Numbered from the stretch's first letter, positions 1-15,810 are shown. The stretch is DNA of 64,000 nucleotides from Viscum album (GCA_963277665.1 OY728143.1:532490394-532554393), one strand, 5' to 3'. Notes: generated by a model not told the origin, from the letters alone. Program-made: numbers and translations.

Positions 1-1332
1 TATTTTTACCATATGATAACATAATGAAACATATGGGAGACAAGTTCTATTCATATTCTTATTTTAAACCCATCAATTAAACCATCACCCGTGAATTTTG
101 GATTATGTATGTAGTCCATATAATGTCTTGTTAATCCTGTGAAATTTCCCTCATACTCAGAACCACATTCATTACCCATACAACATATATTGATAAATCA
201 CTTTTTCACATCTTCTCATTTATCATGAGGGATGTATTAGTCAATTAGTAACACCTTTAAAGTTACCCATTCCATTTTATCTATTTGATCAACATATTTT
301 GTTTTTTGATTAAGTGAACTTCAAAGATTGGAATCTATATTAAATTAAATAACTAATATAATTACCATTTCATATTCATTACATACTAATTATATGATAA
401 TCATTTGAATGTAATTAATCTAATGTTCAAATACCAACGCCCTATTATTCTGAAATGTTTTGGGAGATTTCGTCACATTAATAGATCCATTATCAGTGAA
501 TCTTGGTATAGAACAATATGATTACACATTCAATAATGGTTATAAAATATAACAGAAATATGAATACCTAATATAGACATGATATACAAACTTATGTTAA
601 GAACAATGTTTGTATTATGTTTAGCGATGTCTCAACACTCTTTGTGGATTTTGCTACCCTTTTTTATATTAGGATTGATTAGTAAGTAATTATGCACATA
701 AAAATTGATAACAATCATCATGAATATTCAGTAATAAATAAAAAATCCCTCTAATGGTAAATATTCAAAAAAAACATATTGGGTTATCGAATATTTCTTG
801 ATAGATTTGTAAATTTAAAATTTGGTTACAATGATTTCTAAAATACATTATTTTGTTCCTATAATAAATACACGAACTCATGTATCCTAGATCCATTTAT
901 TACATTGTCACATTTGTATAAGATATAATTAATCCAATTTCAATGGATAGATAATTTTTTTTTCATTAAAAAATTTGATTAATAAAATATTTCATTTAAT
1001 TAAAAAAATATAAATTATATTTCTTAACAAAATAATTCATCATTAAAATTTTATAAAAAATAATTCTTCATATCTTGGGGAAATGAATGATAATAATGGG
1101 TTAGATTAGATTCACATTACAAATTTTATACAACAAATTATATCATTAATCAATAATGGGTAATCAATATTTCATCATAAATATCTTGAATAAAATTCCA
1201 ATTAATCAAAAAAAAAGATAAAAATTGAATCTATATATAATATCAATTCATGTACTATCATGAATAATGATAATAAATATGTTATAAATCTTTATAATGA
1301 TTAATATTGGGTGTAATGTTCTTAGAAATTAG

Positions 1333-1350
1333 GATATATATATATATATA
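1333..1350. repeat. (TA)n microsatellite
   Basis: About nine TA units in a row. A similar TA run lies at about 3,736-3,750. Both are ordinary simple repeats in AT-rich DNA. Confidence 0.85.
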
Positions 1351-4300
1351 GTCAACCCCTGTAACACTGATAGTTTAATCGAATGTTTAGTAGACAATAA
1401 TGTATCATCTAAATTGGATTAATATTTCATCTCATGAGACTATCAAGGCAATGGGGGGATATATAATTGTTCAACCCGCCCATAAAATGAAATCCAGTTC
1501 ATTAAAAAAAATAAACGATTAATCTAATTCAGAAATGATTTTTATTGTTAATAAATGACTATATTAAATAATGTATAAAAAATATTATTATTTACGTTGT
1601 AATTCAAATTAAATTTGAGGTAAAATAGAATTAGTAAAAATGAAATATTCTTCAGAAATAATCATTCCCATGATATAATTAATATGGATATTTTAGAGAA
1701 ATGTAATTTATTACGATAAAAAGAAATTTATTTTTTTAGGAGAATGAAATTTTTTAAAAAATTAATCAAGATATGATATATGAATTTTTGAAAAGTCATT
1801 TTCCTTAAAAAAGGAAATATTTAAACATTATAACAAAAATAGTACTAAATAATTCCCAATAAGTTTTTATAATGAAATTTGATAAATCTTTAAAATATTC
1901 TTGGTTAGTCTAGTAGGTGTAAAATGGTAAAGGTAGTAGGATTCTCTTTTATTGATGAATAAATAATAGAGAAAACATTCCTTTTGAAATTTTATAAAAA
2001 AAATGATGAAAATGATACTATTCAGGATAATTTTGAAAATAATCATTTCATACCATGTAAAATGTCATGGATAACATAAAATATAATTTATGAAAAATAT
2101 GATTAATATTAAATAAATTTCATATATAATTTAGAAAAATATACATGTTGATGAAATATAATCCAGATATAAAGGTCAACTATGGTTATTTTTTATTTTA
2201 AAAATTCCATATAATATATTAATTTGAGATTAATAATTAATCATAAAAAATAAATAGATATTCATGTTGAATATCCTGAAGGGTGGTATATACACAAAAA
2301 TATTAAATAGGTGCATAATATAAAATATTTATAAATTGAGTAGACATTGAGAAGAAATCACATATAGAAATAATATCAATGAAATGTGAATTTTTTAGTG
2401 ACAATATTGTGTGTTAACAAAATAAATTCTACTTGGTGTAAAAGTAAATATAACATAAAATACTTGTATTTCATTATAAACATAGTAATGAAAGAATAAA
2501 TTCATCAATATTGTTGTGTTAATTAGATAACTGAAATTTAGTTAATAAGTCCCTTATCTTATGATAGATTCATCCGGAAATGTTTTTATATTACTATACT
2601 AGAATCATATTTTAATCATTTAAATTACCAAGAACCAATTGTATTTATACATTTCGTTATATTTTAGTGATTTAATATTGTGTTTAATTTCATAATCAAT
2701 TATCTTTATGTCGGATGTTTTGATAATATTTATATCATACATAAAATAAATTCAAGAGATAGACTTTGTCTTTTCTCTATCATCTATAAAAAAATAATCC
2801 AGGCATAATTTTTTTTATGAATAATTTAGATTTTTTATTACAAATTTTTAATAAGAACTATTACCCATTCTAAATAATTTGAGATTCTCAATAACATGGG
2901 TCAGATATTTCTAGGCATAGGGTCCTTAACAAAAACCATTAACTCTTAGTCTCTATTCTAATAACAGAATAGTAAGCGAGTGGAAGAATTATCCTTAAAT
3001 ACCACTTTTTCATTCTCCAAAACAAGGTTCACTTAACTCATACTATGAGTCAATGGGTCACATAGCCTCATGCACACCTCCATGTATGCATGTGTATACT
3101 GATAGGTAGTGTTGGTTTCCATGTAGTATAGTATGCAAAATATACACCCATATATTATTGGAACATCATATATTATAATAAAAATTCATTTGAAAAATAA
3201 TATATAAATACACATAATAAATATATAGTATAAGATTATTTATATCTGAACAAATGAATAATAATAAAAATCCAATAGGTTGTTTCATTTACATTGATCC
3301 ATGGAACAATGATGTACAAATGGGGAATATGAGATATAAATATTCAATAATACAATAAAAAACTAAAAAATACGAAAAATGGTTGCTCCACTAGAATCCC
3401 AATAATATTCAATGTCCTCTAAAGATATGATCCATTTATAATTAAATCATACCATGTATGTGATGTAGGGATATATCCCATAACTATAATTACTGAAAAG
3501 TAATCCACTCATGATCCAAAGGAATCCTGAGTAAGATTTGAGCTAAACCCCTTACAGGCCACCACCAATGTTGTCTTGAATTAAACATAGTTGTTTACAT
3601 AGTAACAATATTGTGCATTAAAAAATGAAATATTAGATAGTAGAGAATAAATAAAATCCACCAGACTCTGGTTTCTATAGAAAACATGGAGGCTCAACCC
3701 TCTTCAACTCATAATGTGAATAATTTTATGAGATGTATATATATATATATCAATAAAAAATATATAGAATATTTATATATTGTTTCAACATATATAGACC
3801 AAAAATTTTGAATGTATGTTTCGATCTACCAATAATACAATGTCTTAGCTAGACCCGAGAATAACCCTGATATCTATGAACATCCTAAATGATCGAATAC
3901 AATTAAAAAATAATGTACATTATGATATATCAAATTTTGAGGGAGACATCATGATCATAACATGAGATGATGGGTCTATTATTATGTAAAAACTAGAAAC
4001 AAGGAACATGGAGAATCATGCTAGTAATACAAATAGATTCAATGGTGTCATATGTCATGATAAACACCTGATATAAGGGAGAGTGAATATTCATTTTCAA
4101 AAACCCATTACCATTATTAAAAATACTATATCAAAGGATTATTCATATTTATAATAATATCATAGAGTCCTTACCTCAAATGAATCTAATGAATCAATAA
4201 AAAATAAAATAACATCCTTATAATTCAAATATTAAAAATCATTATTAATCCATATGAGTCATTTTCCTAGAACCCAATTACATTTAATCCATTTAATCAA

Positions 4301-7300
4301 AGAAAACATTATATATGGTGTTTAATGGAATATATAAAATCCATATATAAAATAAATTAATGGTTATTAAATTTAAAATGCATAATAAAGAACAATTGAG
4401 TTTCTATTTTCCATTGGGAAATTAAAAACATGATAAATTCATTTTATTTGATAGGGAAAAAACATATGAGGTTCCTCAAGAAAAATCATCATATGTGAAA
4501 AAATTGTAATTAAATTATTTGACCATGAAAAATGATAACAAACCATTATGTTCATATAATAAATTAATTATAATGAATAAATTTATGGAAGATCACACAT
4601 GGGGGTGTGTGTAATTGAGGTTCACATCCTCATACTTATAAAAAATGGTCCTCATGTGTTTTACATTGTGTGAATAAAACTTTAGAATGAAGATTTAAAT
4701 TTAATGGTGATGTGAATTAATGTTTGGTATGGGAACTATGACAAGACTATAGAGACAAAAAACATAGGAAAACAATTGATACCACCTACCAAAATTCTGC
4801 TGAAGACTCCTCATCTAATAGAGGACATAGATTTAATGTATATTTGGGGAAATAAAATAAATTTTCTAGCATGCTAATAATAGGGAATATATATTTTAGA
4901 AAAAAATTTCATGGATCTAAATATAAACTATTATTTGAAGGTAAAAAAATTTAGAGCAAACCTATGCTATCCAATTTCATTAACTCATCTAGATTTAGAC
5001 ATCAAATGAGAGATATATTAAATAACCTACATGCGAGGATATAGTATATCAAGGGAGTAAAAATATTTCTTCATCTACATGAATTAAAATATAGAATGTT
5101 TAAATTTTTTTTATTATTTTATTATTGGAGAAAAATTCATTTATGAATCAAAATTTATGACACATAGTTTTGAAAAATTATTGGGAAAAACTATTCACAA
5201 ACTGTGTTATCCTCAGTTATTTATTAAAAAACACCACACAGTTAAGGAAAATGACATCAATAATTGTTTACATAAAATGTGAAATCATAGTGTCCATGAA
5301 TTATATATATTCTCATAGGCATGAACCTGGCTTTTCATGGTTTTAGATAAAATTTAAGGTCCCCTTTAATGATATTTGTCTCCATCCATTATTAGTATAG
5401 ACTATTCTGGTTGGGATGCAAGATGTTGAGTAACTAACTAGCACATCCTTTTTTAAAATTATTATCGTTCCAGAATTTGAACAATCCAAGAACTCCCTCA
5501 TAACCTCTATGACTCATTTGGGTAATATAATACTAAAATATTAATGTAATTTACTACAAAAAAAATCAGATATCCCATCATAAAATGACGGGTCAGTACA
5601 CATCACAACAGAACCCAATGAATAGAAATATGTAAAATAAATATATCATCATTTCATCATTGTATATACCATGGAAAAGAAGAATGATTAATATATATCA
5701 TTTCATAAAAACATAATAATTTCATAGAGATAATATAGATGGTATTATTTGACTATATACCCAACAAATTGTAATTCTAATCATGCATTATTTACACTGA
5801 TAAATTAGAATACCTTTTAAAATAATTAAAACATTATCAAAAATGATATATCTATTTTCAAAAAAAAATCATTAAAATTTATACTCATTCAAATTATATT
5901 AAACATATTTTCATTTAAAATTTCCATGGAAAACTATAATGGAAGAATCATTGGTTTGACCATTTATAACAGTAATAAATTTTTTCCTTTCCAAATATTA
6001 CAATAAAAAGTCATTCCTTTTATAATTAAGTAATGGTACATTAATATAAAATAAAAAAAAGATTCAATTTAATCCAATTTTATTTTTTAAAACCAAAGGA
6101 ATCCAAATAATTAAATTTGAATAATAAAAATGAAAACATCAATGAATTTTCTAGAATTACGGATGTTGCAGAATATAAATGTGTAACTAAATTAGGAATT
6201 CAATTCAAATTTAATTTTATATTTTTTTCTTTAGTATATAAGAAGAAACAAATCATATAAAATAATTTCAGTAGAATAAAAATGAATTGTTTTATTAGTG
6301 GTATATCATCATATTTCTTCATCATAATTATTATCAAAATTAATTCTATTAAAAATTTTAATTGAAACACAAAACCTGTAACAATTTCGTAAAATTTTAA
6401 TCATAAGTCCCATGAAAGAATTTTACTTAGGTGGAAGCTTTTATCCTATAATATTCATTATATAGTCATAAAATACGTTATTTGTAAGTATATACACCAC
6501 AAAATATATAAAAAATCCATGATACCCACAAAAATAAAATTTAGGTGAAAATCACTTCACATAATATTGAATTTCAAATGCATTGAATATTCACCTTCTT
6601 TGAAAATTCTACCCAAGATATCATATTAAGAGCGTTATGGTTTTTATTTTCGGAATAACATCACATTAAGACTATCTCTTGGGTAGTGGAAATGAGAAAA
6701 TGGTATATGAAAGTGGAGGTAGAAGATTAAATTCATCACATGAAAGTAAGGGATCCCATTAATAAAAGAGGGGATGGGTACTTTAATATTTATTAAAATA
6801 TTCAATTAGTATATATGAAATTTTTATGTAAAAAAAGATCTAAATTTTCAAGGTTTATTGTTAATATGAGGATGAGATATTGTACTCTCATATGTCAAAT
6901 GGTGGTCATATTAGGATAAAATTTTTACTACTATTGTTTTTAAAACCAAACATCAATCAATTTTAAGAATAATGTAATATTAATGTTTTCAAATACTGAA
7001 GGGATAAAAATTTTACTATAAAATTAAAAATGAAAAATAAACTAACCATTAATAGAGTTTAATAATATATCCCATTCAATAGGAAAATTTAATAATATTC
7101 ACTAATTTTATATTATTTAATAAAATATAATTATTAATAAAACATCATTAATTAGATTTTTAAAACTATTAAATTATTTGTATTTTAATAAAAAACAAAA
7201 AACATTATTTCAAATATAATTCATTCAAACATATATAATATTTCCAGATGATCTAGAATATATTTTTTATATGATACTTTATTGATATTATATAACATTA

Positions 7301-10300
7301 AAGAACATTAAAAATATTTTATTTAATTTTAATGTTAATGGAATAAATACTCTATTAGTGTTTCATGAGTTTTTTTATTCATTATGTAACTCCTTAAAAT
7401 ATTAAATAATATTGAATCAACAAAATCATTTTAAAAATATCAATTTATAAATTAATATTCATTTATATCAATTCTTTTCTCCCATTGTGGATATATATTA
7501 TATATTTTAGAATAACATAGTCATATTTTGTGTTATTAATTTATAAAAAAATACAATAGATTTTTTTTCTAGGAATGGTTTTGATTAAATAAGTCCATTT
7601 ATAGACTATGTATATATGGTTTTAATTCCCTTCACCCAAAAAAAATCTATGTAAAATTAGGTCGTTATCATATAATTTTCACCATCTATAACAATATTTA
7701 CCCTTCCAAAAGTCGTCAATTCTACTATGGTTTCTATTAATAATTTAAAAAAAATATAAAGAGAAATATTCAAGAAATCAACATATTTAATGAAAAATCA
7801 AATCTATTATTTCATATTCATGACCTGTAATTGGAATACATTAATATTAAAATAAGTGTGAGAAATGAAATGAAATCCACTTTTAGAAAAGTAAATTTTC
7901 AATATTAAAAGTGATTTATTATTATCCATTTCACATAAAAATTATATTAATTTTAAAATATTTAATTGATTGCATAATATATTTATTTCATTAAAATAAT
8001 CCCCGTGACTAATAATTTTTTTTATTAATTTAAAAGTGTATTCCACACATAATAACATGTTTTTTGTAAAATTAATTTTTACATGTAATTATAATTTTAT
8101 ACTTAATTTAAATTATAATTGATTCTTATGAACTAAATTTGGTTTTATTATAATAAAGGAATACAAAATATACATTCAAAACTTTTCATCAAATAGGTAT
8201 TCTTTGTACATTCTTGAAAAAGTATAGTTTTTGGTCAAAACATTATTTATCACTTTTGAATATTTTTATATATTTTGAGAATAGTGTAAAAATTTCATCC
8301 TAAGATTATTTAATTTTCTAGATTTAAAAATGTTGTACATTTCATTATATATGAGAAATATAGAATAATTAATCATAATATTTTTCAACAAATCATGAGA
8401 AATCCATTTAAAAAAAATAATCTTAAAGAATAAAATTGATTTACGAAAAATTGATTGATTATTTAATAAGAATATGTAAATAAGTTTATATTTACTTATT
8501 AAATTATTTAATTATATTTTTATATATATGAAAATTTAACATATATGTTATAAATTCATCCTTGGATAATATTTTAATATTAATTCATGGTTCATTTATA
8601 ATAATGTTTTCATGTAATCTATGTTTTTAAAAAATAATTTCATATGAAAAATATATTTCCCAAAATCTATTTTTTTAAAATTCCCTCCCCCACACCAATA
8701 AATTTAATCCTTAAAATTAGAAATCAATTTCAATAATCATGGGTTTTATATTTCATCATTACATTGTTTAAATCCCACATCATAAAAAGGTTTAGTAAAA
8801 ATTCTTCTTGATAAGATCAAATTAGAAATACAAATATCATTTGGATTAAAAAAACTCTGGGTAACAATATACAAGATCATTTAATTGAATTGAAAACTTG
8901 TATATTGAATTGAAAATTAATTACAAAGGTCGAATAAAAATTTATTAAGAACATGATCAACATATCTTCAGCGACCACAATGCAAAAAATAAGTGTTGGG
9001 GAAAATGGGAATAATTAATTAGAATTTAGGGTAATAGAATTTTTTTGGATTTTATATAATTTTCCAATAGTTAGTAAATTCCATTATGATATTCTGTAAA
9101 TACATAATGAAAATACATAGTGGATGGATATTTAATTTTTTTTACTTTCAAATGCTAAGTATATGAGATAAATATTTTAAACATAAAGAACCAAAATATA
9201 CTTCAAGTAGTTTATAAATTTTTATTATGCTATTCTTTAAGAAATTAAGAATTTATCATGAAAAAATGTTATGAAATGGTAATAAATTTACAATAATTTA
9301 TAAATACTATTCTAATTAAATACAACATTAATATACAATGCCTTAGTTTTAACATCATAGGATCCACTAAATAAATAATCTGACATGCCAAATAGATCAC
9401 CATTAAATAATGTTTTATCCTCCTAGGCTATGATACAACATTGAAAATACAAAATAAAAAACTATTTCAATTATTCAAAATAATATTTAATGATAAATAA
9501 CTTGTAAACATTAAAAAAGGACAAATCTCCAAATATATCACCAATACTATGGATAACCCACCATATAATCTTATAATAAAACAAAATTGAACCATAATAT
9601 AATGAATATAATTTACAAATAGACATGAAAGGTAATCATTATCTTGAAAAAAATTCTCTAAAAATACTTCATTTTATTTGAATCATTAATAATCTTTTAA
9701 AATTAATTTATATAGTGATGTTAAATAGACCATAATTAATGTAATATTAAATCATATACTAACTTGAGGTTAAATTTTACCTCAAAAGAGTATATTTTAT
9801 AAAATTGTTCAAAAATCCTCAAAATACCATGAATTAATATATATAATATGGGTGATAATACCATTAAAAATATGACCATCCTAGTACTATGTCATTATTT
9901 TCATTTTTAGTCATAGTTTTTTTTAAGTTTCAACTTGATAGTAATATATATTGAAATTAATATCCCTATCCATAGGACTAATTTCCTTTTTCCATGTTGG
10001 GACCTCAAATTTATAGAAATGAAACCTTTAAATATCATACTAATGCTTTTGGGTTGGTCTTATAGGAAGGAAAAAATACTAATATTTGACTAGGGTAGTG
10101 GATAAGAATATATGGAAATGTATAGTTGATCTAGAGGTATCAATGAGGTGTGATGGGTGGAAATGAGGAGTTTCATTCTATAATGGTGGGGATGCGTAAT
10201 AAAGAAAATTCTAAAATTGATACATAAAATAATATAATTAATCACAAAATAAATCCAAATTAATAATATTATAATTTAGCAGGAATTCCTCTTGAGTACC

Positions 10301-11901
10301 ACTCATTAAATAATATTTTTTATAATTGATTCACATTTATTCCCATCTCCTTTTGTCTTAACAGTACATTAACAATTTCGATGAATATTGTAATATTAAT
10401 TTTGATTATCCATTAGCAATTAATAATGTAACTATAATGTGAAAAAACTCCATAAGTGGAAAAAATATATTTTAAAACATACCAAACTAATTATTCCAAA
10501 TCAACGATTTTTGGGAATTTTATATCCTTTAAAAAATTATTATTGAATATAAAATGTCATTATTTTCATTTATAACACTATTTATTGGATTTTTTTTAAA
10601 ATACATCAAGTAATGTTGAATTAAACTATATTCCTCTCAATACACAATAAATATTTTATATATATCTAAACAATATTGCTAAATATTAACTAAAAAATAT
10701 ATCACCATTCATATTTTCAAAATCATTGATTTTATTTTTATGTTGGTTGAATAAATACATTTTTTTGTATGACAAAATTTTTATCTAATTATATAAAAAA
10801 ATATTTGATAAATATTTTTTGGACGAAAATATTTTTATTAATATAAATAATTATATTTATAATCTTCTACACTTAATTTCTTCCGTTTTTGACATATAAG
10901 ATATATTTAAAAATTAGAGAGTGGAATTAGGAAAATTTTGTATATTAAATATTATTTATGTAATTTTCATCCAAATAATTCCCCATTGAACAACTATGTA
11001 ATGATCATAATGTGATATTGTTAATATTAATGTCATAAAATAAGAAATATAGTAGAAATGTTTGGCTTTATAACGTAAATGCATCATTGATTATCCGGAT
11101 TTACCCTTCAGTAAGGTGACAAATTTAATCATGATTACAAGTCATACAAGCTAAAAATAAATTTTACTCTTAACCACTTCTGAATTTATTAATTCCATTT
11201 ATATGTTATATTTAATAAAATTTAATAATATTAGTCCTGGAAATAGATTTTAAAATATAGTAAAAGATAATAACAAAAAACTATTCTACAAATATTTTTT
11301 CCAAAAAAAATTAGAACAATTATTATATTATTCATTGAATAATATAATATAAATGTTAATACATTTTATATAACATATTTTAATAATATTTTTTAAAATT
11401 AATGTAAATTATTGATTAAATATATTACTAATCATTAAAAATATCATGCATTAAGATAGTTTTTTGGTCAAATTACATTTTATTTAAAAAGATGTTATTA
11501 AAATGATTTTAGAAAACAAATAATATAAAAGATAATAATTTCAATTTTTTAAATTCAATATATCTACATTTTATTTTAATCAATTATAAAAAACAATTAA
11601 ATGTTTTATATTCTAGAAAAATGATTTTGTTTTAAAAAAACCATATTCATTAACATTCAGTAGAAAATTCATCATTTCAGAAATATAATAACAAATAATA
11701 CGGAAATAATTTTCATATTATGTTTTCAAAATTTATTGTCATTTTTAATTATATATAATAATTATTGAAATGAATCATTATATTTTTAAAAAAATTAAAA
11801 ATTACCTTTTGAAAAAACCATAATGTTAATGATCGAACTAAAAACAAAAAAAACAGTAGTGATTATTTATTACAAAATTGTAATTAACTATATATATAAA
11901 A

Positions 11902-11923
11902 GTGTGTGTGTTTGTGTGTGTGT
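11902..11923. repeat. (GT)n microsatellite, interrupted
   Basis: Two runs of GT dinucleotides separated by a TTT interruption, directly after a short TA run. It lies about 0.5 kb left of the E1 insertion and is a possible length-polymorphic marker. Confidence 0.9.
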
Positions 11924-13689
11924 CAACAAGTAGATAATCTTATTCATATCCCCAATTAAATGGATATTTTATAATTATCACATTATATAATATTTTAATA
12001 TTTTTATCCTCATTCAGTTAAACGTAATAATTCATCTAATATAAAGAATTGAATAATTTAAAATCTAGTGGATATTTGTTTTCATAAAGTCTTAGGGTGT
12101 TATAGAATTGAGATTGTATCTCGTTGGATAATTGTATAAATTGAGTAAATAATTCAACACCACATTTTTAGTTGAGTGTGAAATGTTATATGCACTATAG
12201 TGATCATCATATGATACTTAATCAACTCTTGGAAAGATGATGTGATTCCTCCTCAATTATGAAATTCTTACAAATAATTATGATTTCACTGTTCATTTTA
12301 GACTATATTATTTATTCTTGGTTTATGAAATTTTGTTATGATACTCATAGTTTTAATGATAATATTCTTATATATATATATATTATGTTGTTAATTTTAT
12401 ATTTTCTCAAATTCTTCAAATGTAATGACCTGGAATTTAGATGCAATTTTATTTTAATTAAATTGGAATTTTACGACTCCGAAAAAATTCACTTCGCGTG
12501 ATTCTGAGGACTGGAGTGCCTAGAATCAGTTTATGATGTTTTTAGGTACATTTAGTAATGTATGATAGGGTTTTAAAAACTTTTTAACTACTTCTTATAA
12601 TTGAAATTCGAGGGCACCGTTGAACTCACAGTGCCAGTATTCAGTTCAGAAGACTTTCACCTCAACGGTAGTTGTTCAAGGTTGAAAGATAGATTTTGGG
12701 TTTCTCATGGGAATAATAAAATAAAATAAACCCATGTATTTTTTTATATTTTATTTGTTATAACCACCCATGTGGATTTTGGAGGTGGGGACCACCACAA
12801 CATAACCTCCTATGAGTGGTTAGGGTGGTGGGGCTCACCCAATACTAACCTTCCATGAGAGGTGACGGTGTGGGGACCACCGGAGACTAAACCCCCTAAT
12901 AATAGTGGGAGAGGAAAACCACTCAACTCCCCTAATTAATAAGGGAGAGTCTCTCCACCCCCTCCATTAATGGTGCAAACCCTTCCTCTCTTTAAATAAT
13001 GCTAACCTTATGAATTAATTAAGTGGATCGAACTTAATTTATTCACCCAATGTGATTTATTATTCCAATGACTTAATAGATTTTATAATCTATTATTCAT
13101 GGCTTCCCATTATTTTGTTGGAAAAAGAGGAAGGAGTATTTGAGAGAAAATCTATCGCCAATAAAGAACAAAAAATGCATTTTTCCATTGAAGAATGACA
13201 ACAATGAGTGTCTTCAACTTCTTCCTCAGAAGCACCTTGAAGAAGAAACCGATGTGGGACGTCTATGATGACCGAACCTCCCTCATCATCATCGTCAATG
13301 AACCGACGCACGAACACTTGATTGGAAGTGTGCGGCGAATGCGACAAATGATGAAATCTACGTCTTCTTCTGCACGACACCATCAACGAACTATGAAAAA
13401 ATGTTGGGGTTTTTTTTTATTAATTTTATTCCCCTATTTCTTTCCTTCAAAAACAATGAAAATAGACCATCTTATTATGATGTTGATCAGTGGATGGTTT
13501 TCCATTCATGTGGTTAATATTTTGTTAATAAGGGATTATGGTAATGGATTTTTATAAGATATCATCCATGCTCATTCTCTGTTTATGTTCTTGGTGAACT
13601 ATTTCCTACCAACCTACACGCGATGGATGGAGGCAAAACTAACATTGCCTGAACCCCCTACAATGTTCTTCATTATGATGTTTTTCAGC

Positions 13690-14440
13690 ATGGTGAGGAG
13701 TTGACAAAGGTGACAATGGAAACCTTTGCTTCCCCAGTGATGCTCCAGCGCCCCGGGCCGAATAGTTCCCCCCTCTGGATTCCGAGCCGCCACGGCCAAG
13801 CCGCCCGCCGGCCGCACCACCAGCATGTCGGACTGGCTTGAGCAGCACTGCACCCCGTCCAAGCAACGCTACGGCTGCACCTGCCCTGGCTCCGGGCCGC
13901 AGGGCCTCTCACGCCCCTCGCTGCACCCTCTCGAGACCTGGCTAAGTCGGCATCCACGCAACTCGCGTATCCAAAGACACCACCGTCCAAGCACCGTGTG
14001 TAACCCGCGTGCCCCGCACGCCTGCAGATCCTCCATCCACGCTCCCAGCAGAGCCCCGGCTGAGTCGGCCATGCCACCCTTTCCCTAGGTCAAGTCGTCC
14101 CGAGCCGGCCCCTACATGCACCCTTTGGGCTATGCCACGCCCCCGCGGTGCCCTCCGGGATGAACATCCCTTTCACCGACCCGCGGCCGGTCCACACCCT
14201 CGACACCAGTCTGCACTCTGGCATCCCTCTGTGACCCCTCGAGGACAGTTGGGCCAGGCCTAGTGGGCCGGGCCAAATGCAATGGGGTGGCCCGCCTAAT
14301 GGGCATGGCCAAATCAAATAGGTCATACCTGGTTGGCCCATACCGGGTCGGCCCAGTCGGGGTCGGGCCGGGTTGGTTAGACATGGTTGGACTGGACTCT
14401 GGTCCACTACGACCCTTTACTTTCTTTTGGGCATATCTTA
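13690..14440 (+). repeat. GC-rich, GGCC-word block inside E1 5' LTR
   Basis: An abrupt change from AT-rich to roughly two-thirds GC, ending in degenerate reiteration of GGCC, GGGCC and GGTC words. The matching block in the 3' LTR is about 52,440-53,240. Several overlapping open frames on both strands here are by-products of high GC and are not called genes. Confidence 0.8.
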
Positions 14441-14828
14441 GCCATCTTAGGTCCTTTTAACGAACCATCAGCGACACTAATAATATTGGGCATGACGGTC
14501 CCTTTGAGTATACTGCACTGAATTTTGGGCTACAATTGGGATATGGTCACGTTGGATCGTGCACAAATCCACCTCCCTGGACTAAAAGGATAATAACTCT
14601 CAGACATGGAATCTGATTGACACGTCATCAGCTACATTGAATCCACTATGACATGGAGAATCATTGAGATACATATTCATGGGAAATTGGGATGGTTAGA
14701 GTTTCGACCAGTAGCTCATGGATCTGATCTATCTGTAGTCAAGCGGGTAGAGTGCAGAGACCTTGTATCTGGATGAGCATTGATGACTACTAACTGATTG
14801 ACTCAAAGTGACTAGACTAGAAGAGTGA

Positions 14829-15110
14829 GGTACACCTGGTTGTGGCGGAATACCCCTGGAATAGGAGCACCTGGTTGTGGTAGCAGACCCATGGTACTCG
14901 ACAGGAGAAGTACCGCTATAGTCTATTAGGGGGAGGACCTAGTTGTGGTGGAAGACCCACGGTGGGGAGAGCCTTGGTGATGCAACAGACCCACAATACT
15001 CGACAGGAGGAGTACCTCAGTAGTCCATGGATAGTGGGAAGCACCTTGGTGTCGCGACATTCCAACTGTACTCGATAGAGAAAGAGTTCTCTAGTAACCG
15101 AGGCTTCGTT
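14829..15110 (+). repeat. E1 LTR tandem array, five degenerate units
   Basis: Units share the word ACCTGGTTGTGG, followed by AGACCCA(C/T)GGTACTCGA and AGGAGGAGTACC-like tails. Long (about 68 bp) and short (about 37 bp) forms are mixed. The same arrangement occurs in the 3' LTR at about 53,676-53,965, so it existed before this copy inserted. Confidence 0.75.
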
Positions 15111-15295
15111 ATTGTGAATAAAAATACTATGAGAGCTGAGTCAGTATGTTTTGTGTTTATATCTTGATTTAGATGTATTACTTGATAACATAGGTATATG
15201 TATGGTCATATACTTAATTGTGGTTATCTGTTGATTTCATACATTTGGGTTTATCCATGTTGGATTTTATGAGACCATGAGGGTCTTGGGGCCCC

Positions 15296-15359
15296 TACTC
15301 ATAATAGTTATACTCACCACAATAAAAGCTATGCCCACACCTCGTTCTGTTGGATGCAG
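15296..15359 (+). promoter_or_regulatory. E1 LTR hairpin remnant and acceptor-like site (5' LTR)
   Basis: A decayed form of the motif that in the 3' LTR reads TGAGTATCGTTATAGTCA (54,146-54,163). It is followed about 40 bp later by the acceptor-like GATGCAG at 15,353-15,359, before ATGATAGATAGTG. The first TGAG is mutated here. The homologous segment is much better preserved in E2 and E4. A role in RNA processing is inferred. Confidence 0.5.
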
Positions 15360-15798
15360 ATGATAGATAGTGTTGACCTACGTTGAGAGCATTGGGACTG
15401 GATAGTACTCGGAGGTGGAAATTACAGTGTGTCGGTACATGGAGTAGACCGATGGGCGTGGAGCGATTAGGAGGCGATATGTAACTACCCTTCATGTGGG
15501 ATCCTCAGAGGACGTCCTAGTGGTTGTTATTACTATTTACTCATTGTAATTGTACTATCAGTTTCTTGTACATTCCAATTGGGCTTGTATTCTGGACCAT
15601 TTTTAATTACTGTACTCACTTATCAGTTATTCAGTTTACTCGTGATCGTATCTGAGGTGTGTGTTTAAAGGTTATAAAAAAAATTCCTTCCTATTTTTAG
15701 GGGATTATTCCTTTTGTGCTAGCTTCCATCCCCTTTCCTATTAAAGGCAGGACAGGGGTAGTCATGGCACGGGCCCTAGGGGACGGGTTGTTACAAAT

Positions 15799-15810
15799 TG
15801 GTATCAGTGG
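15799..15810 (+). other. E1 primer-binding site (tRNA-iMet type)
   Basis: TGGTATCAGTGG starts three bases after the LTR end. It matches the first bases of the usual plant TGGTATCAGAG primer site, complementary to initiator tRNA-Met. Confidence 0.85.

Larger units (their letters stand above)
1..12415. other. AT-rich intergenic flank, no gene recognised
   Basis: The stretch is strongly AT-rich throughout, with frequent A/T runs and few CG or GC dinucleotides. I read both strands for long open frames, tRNA-like B boxes, LTR termini, primer-binding sites and reverse-transcriptase motifs and found none I can defend. The open frame at 12,259-12,501 crosses the E1 insertion point and is not a gene. 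The least AT-rich patches (about 2,920-3,130 and 3,530-3,720) may be remnants of old mobile elements but cannot be assigned. Confidence 0.75.
12421..15795 (+). repeat. E1 5' LTR (3,375 bp)
   Basis: It starts TGTAATGACC and ends GTTACA, immediately before a tRNA-Met-type primer site. It is collinear with 51,172-54,642: the AT-rich first kilobase, the GC-rich block, the repeat of CACCTGGTTGTGG-like words, and the terminal segment with CGGGCCCTAGG and GACG all recur in the same order. The two copies differ visibly, with many transitions and indels, so E1 is old. Small open frames inside (for example 13,195-13,557) have no conserved counterpart and are not genes. Confidence 0.9.

Noticed and set aside
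13195..13557. Open frame of 120 codons in the E1 5' LTR
   Set aside because: The frame is not kept in the 3' LTR, composition follows the AT-rich DNA, and no domain is recognisable.
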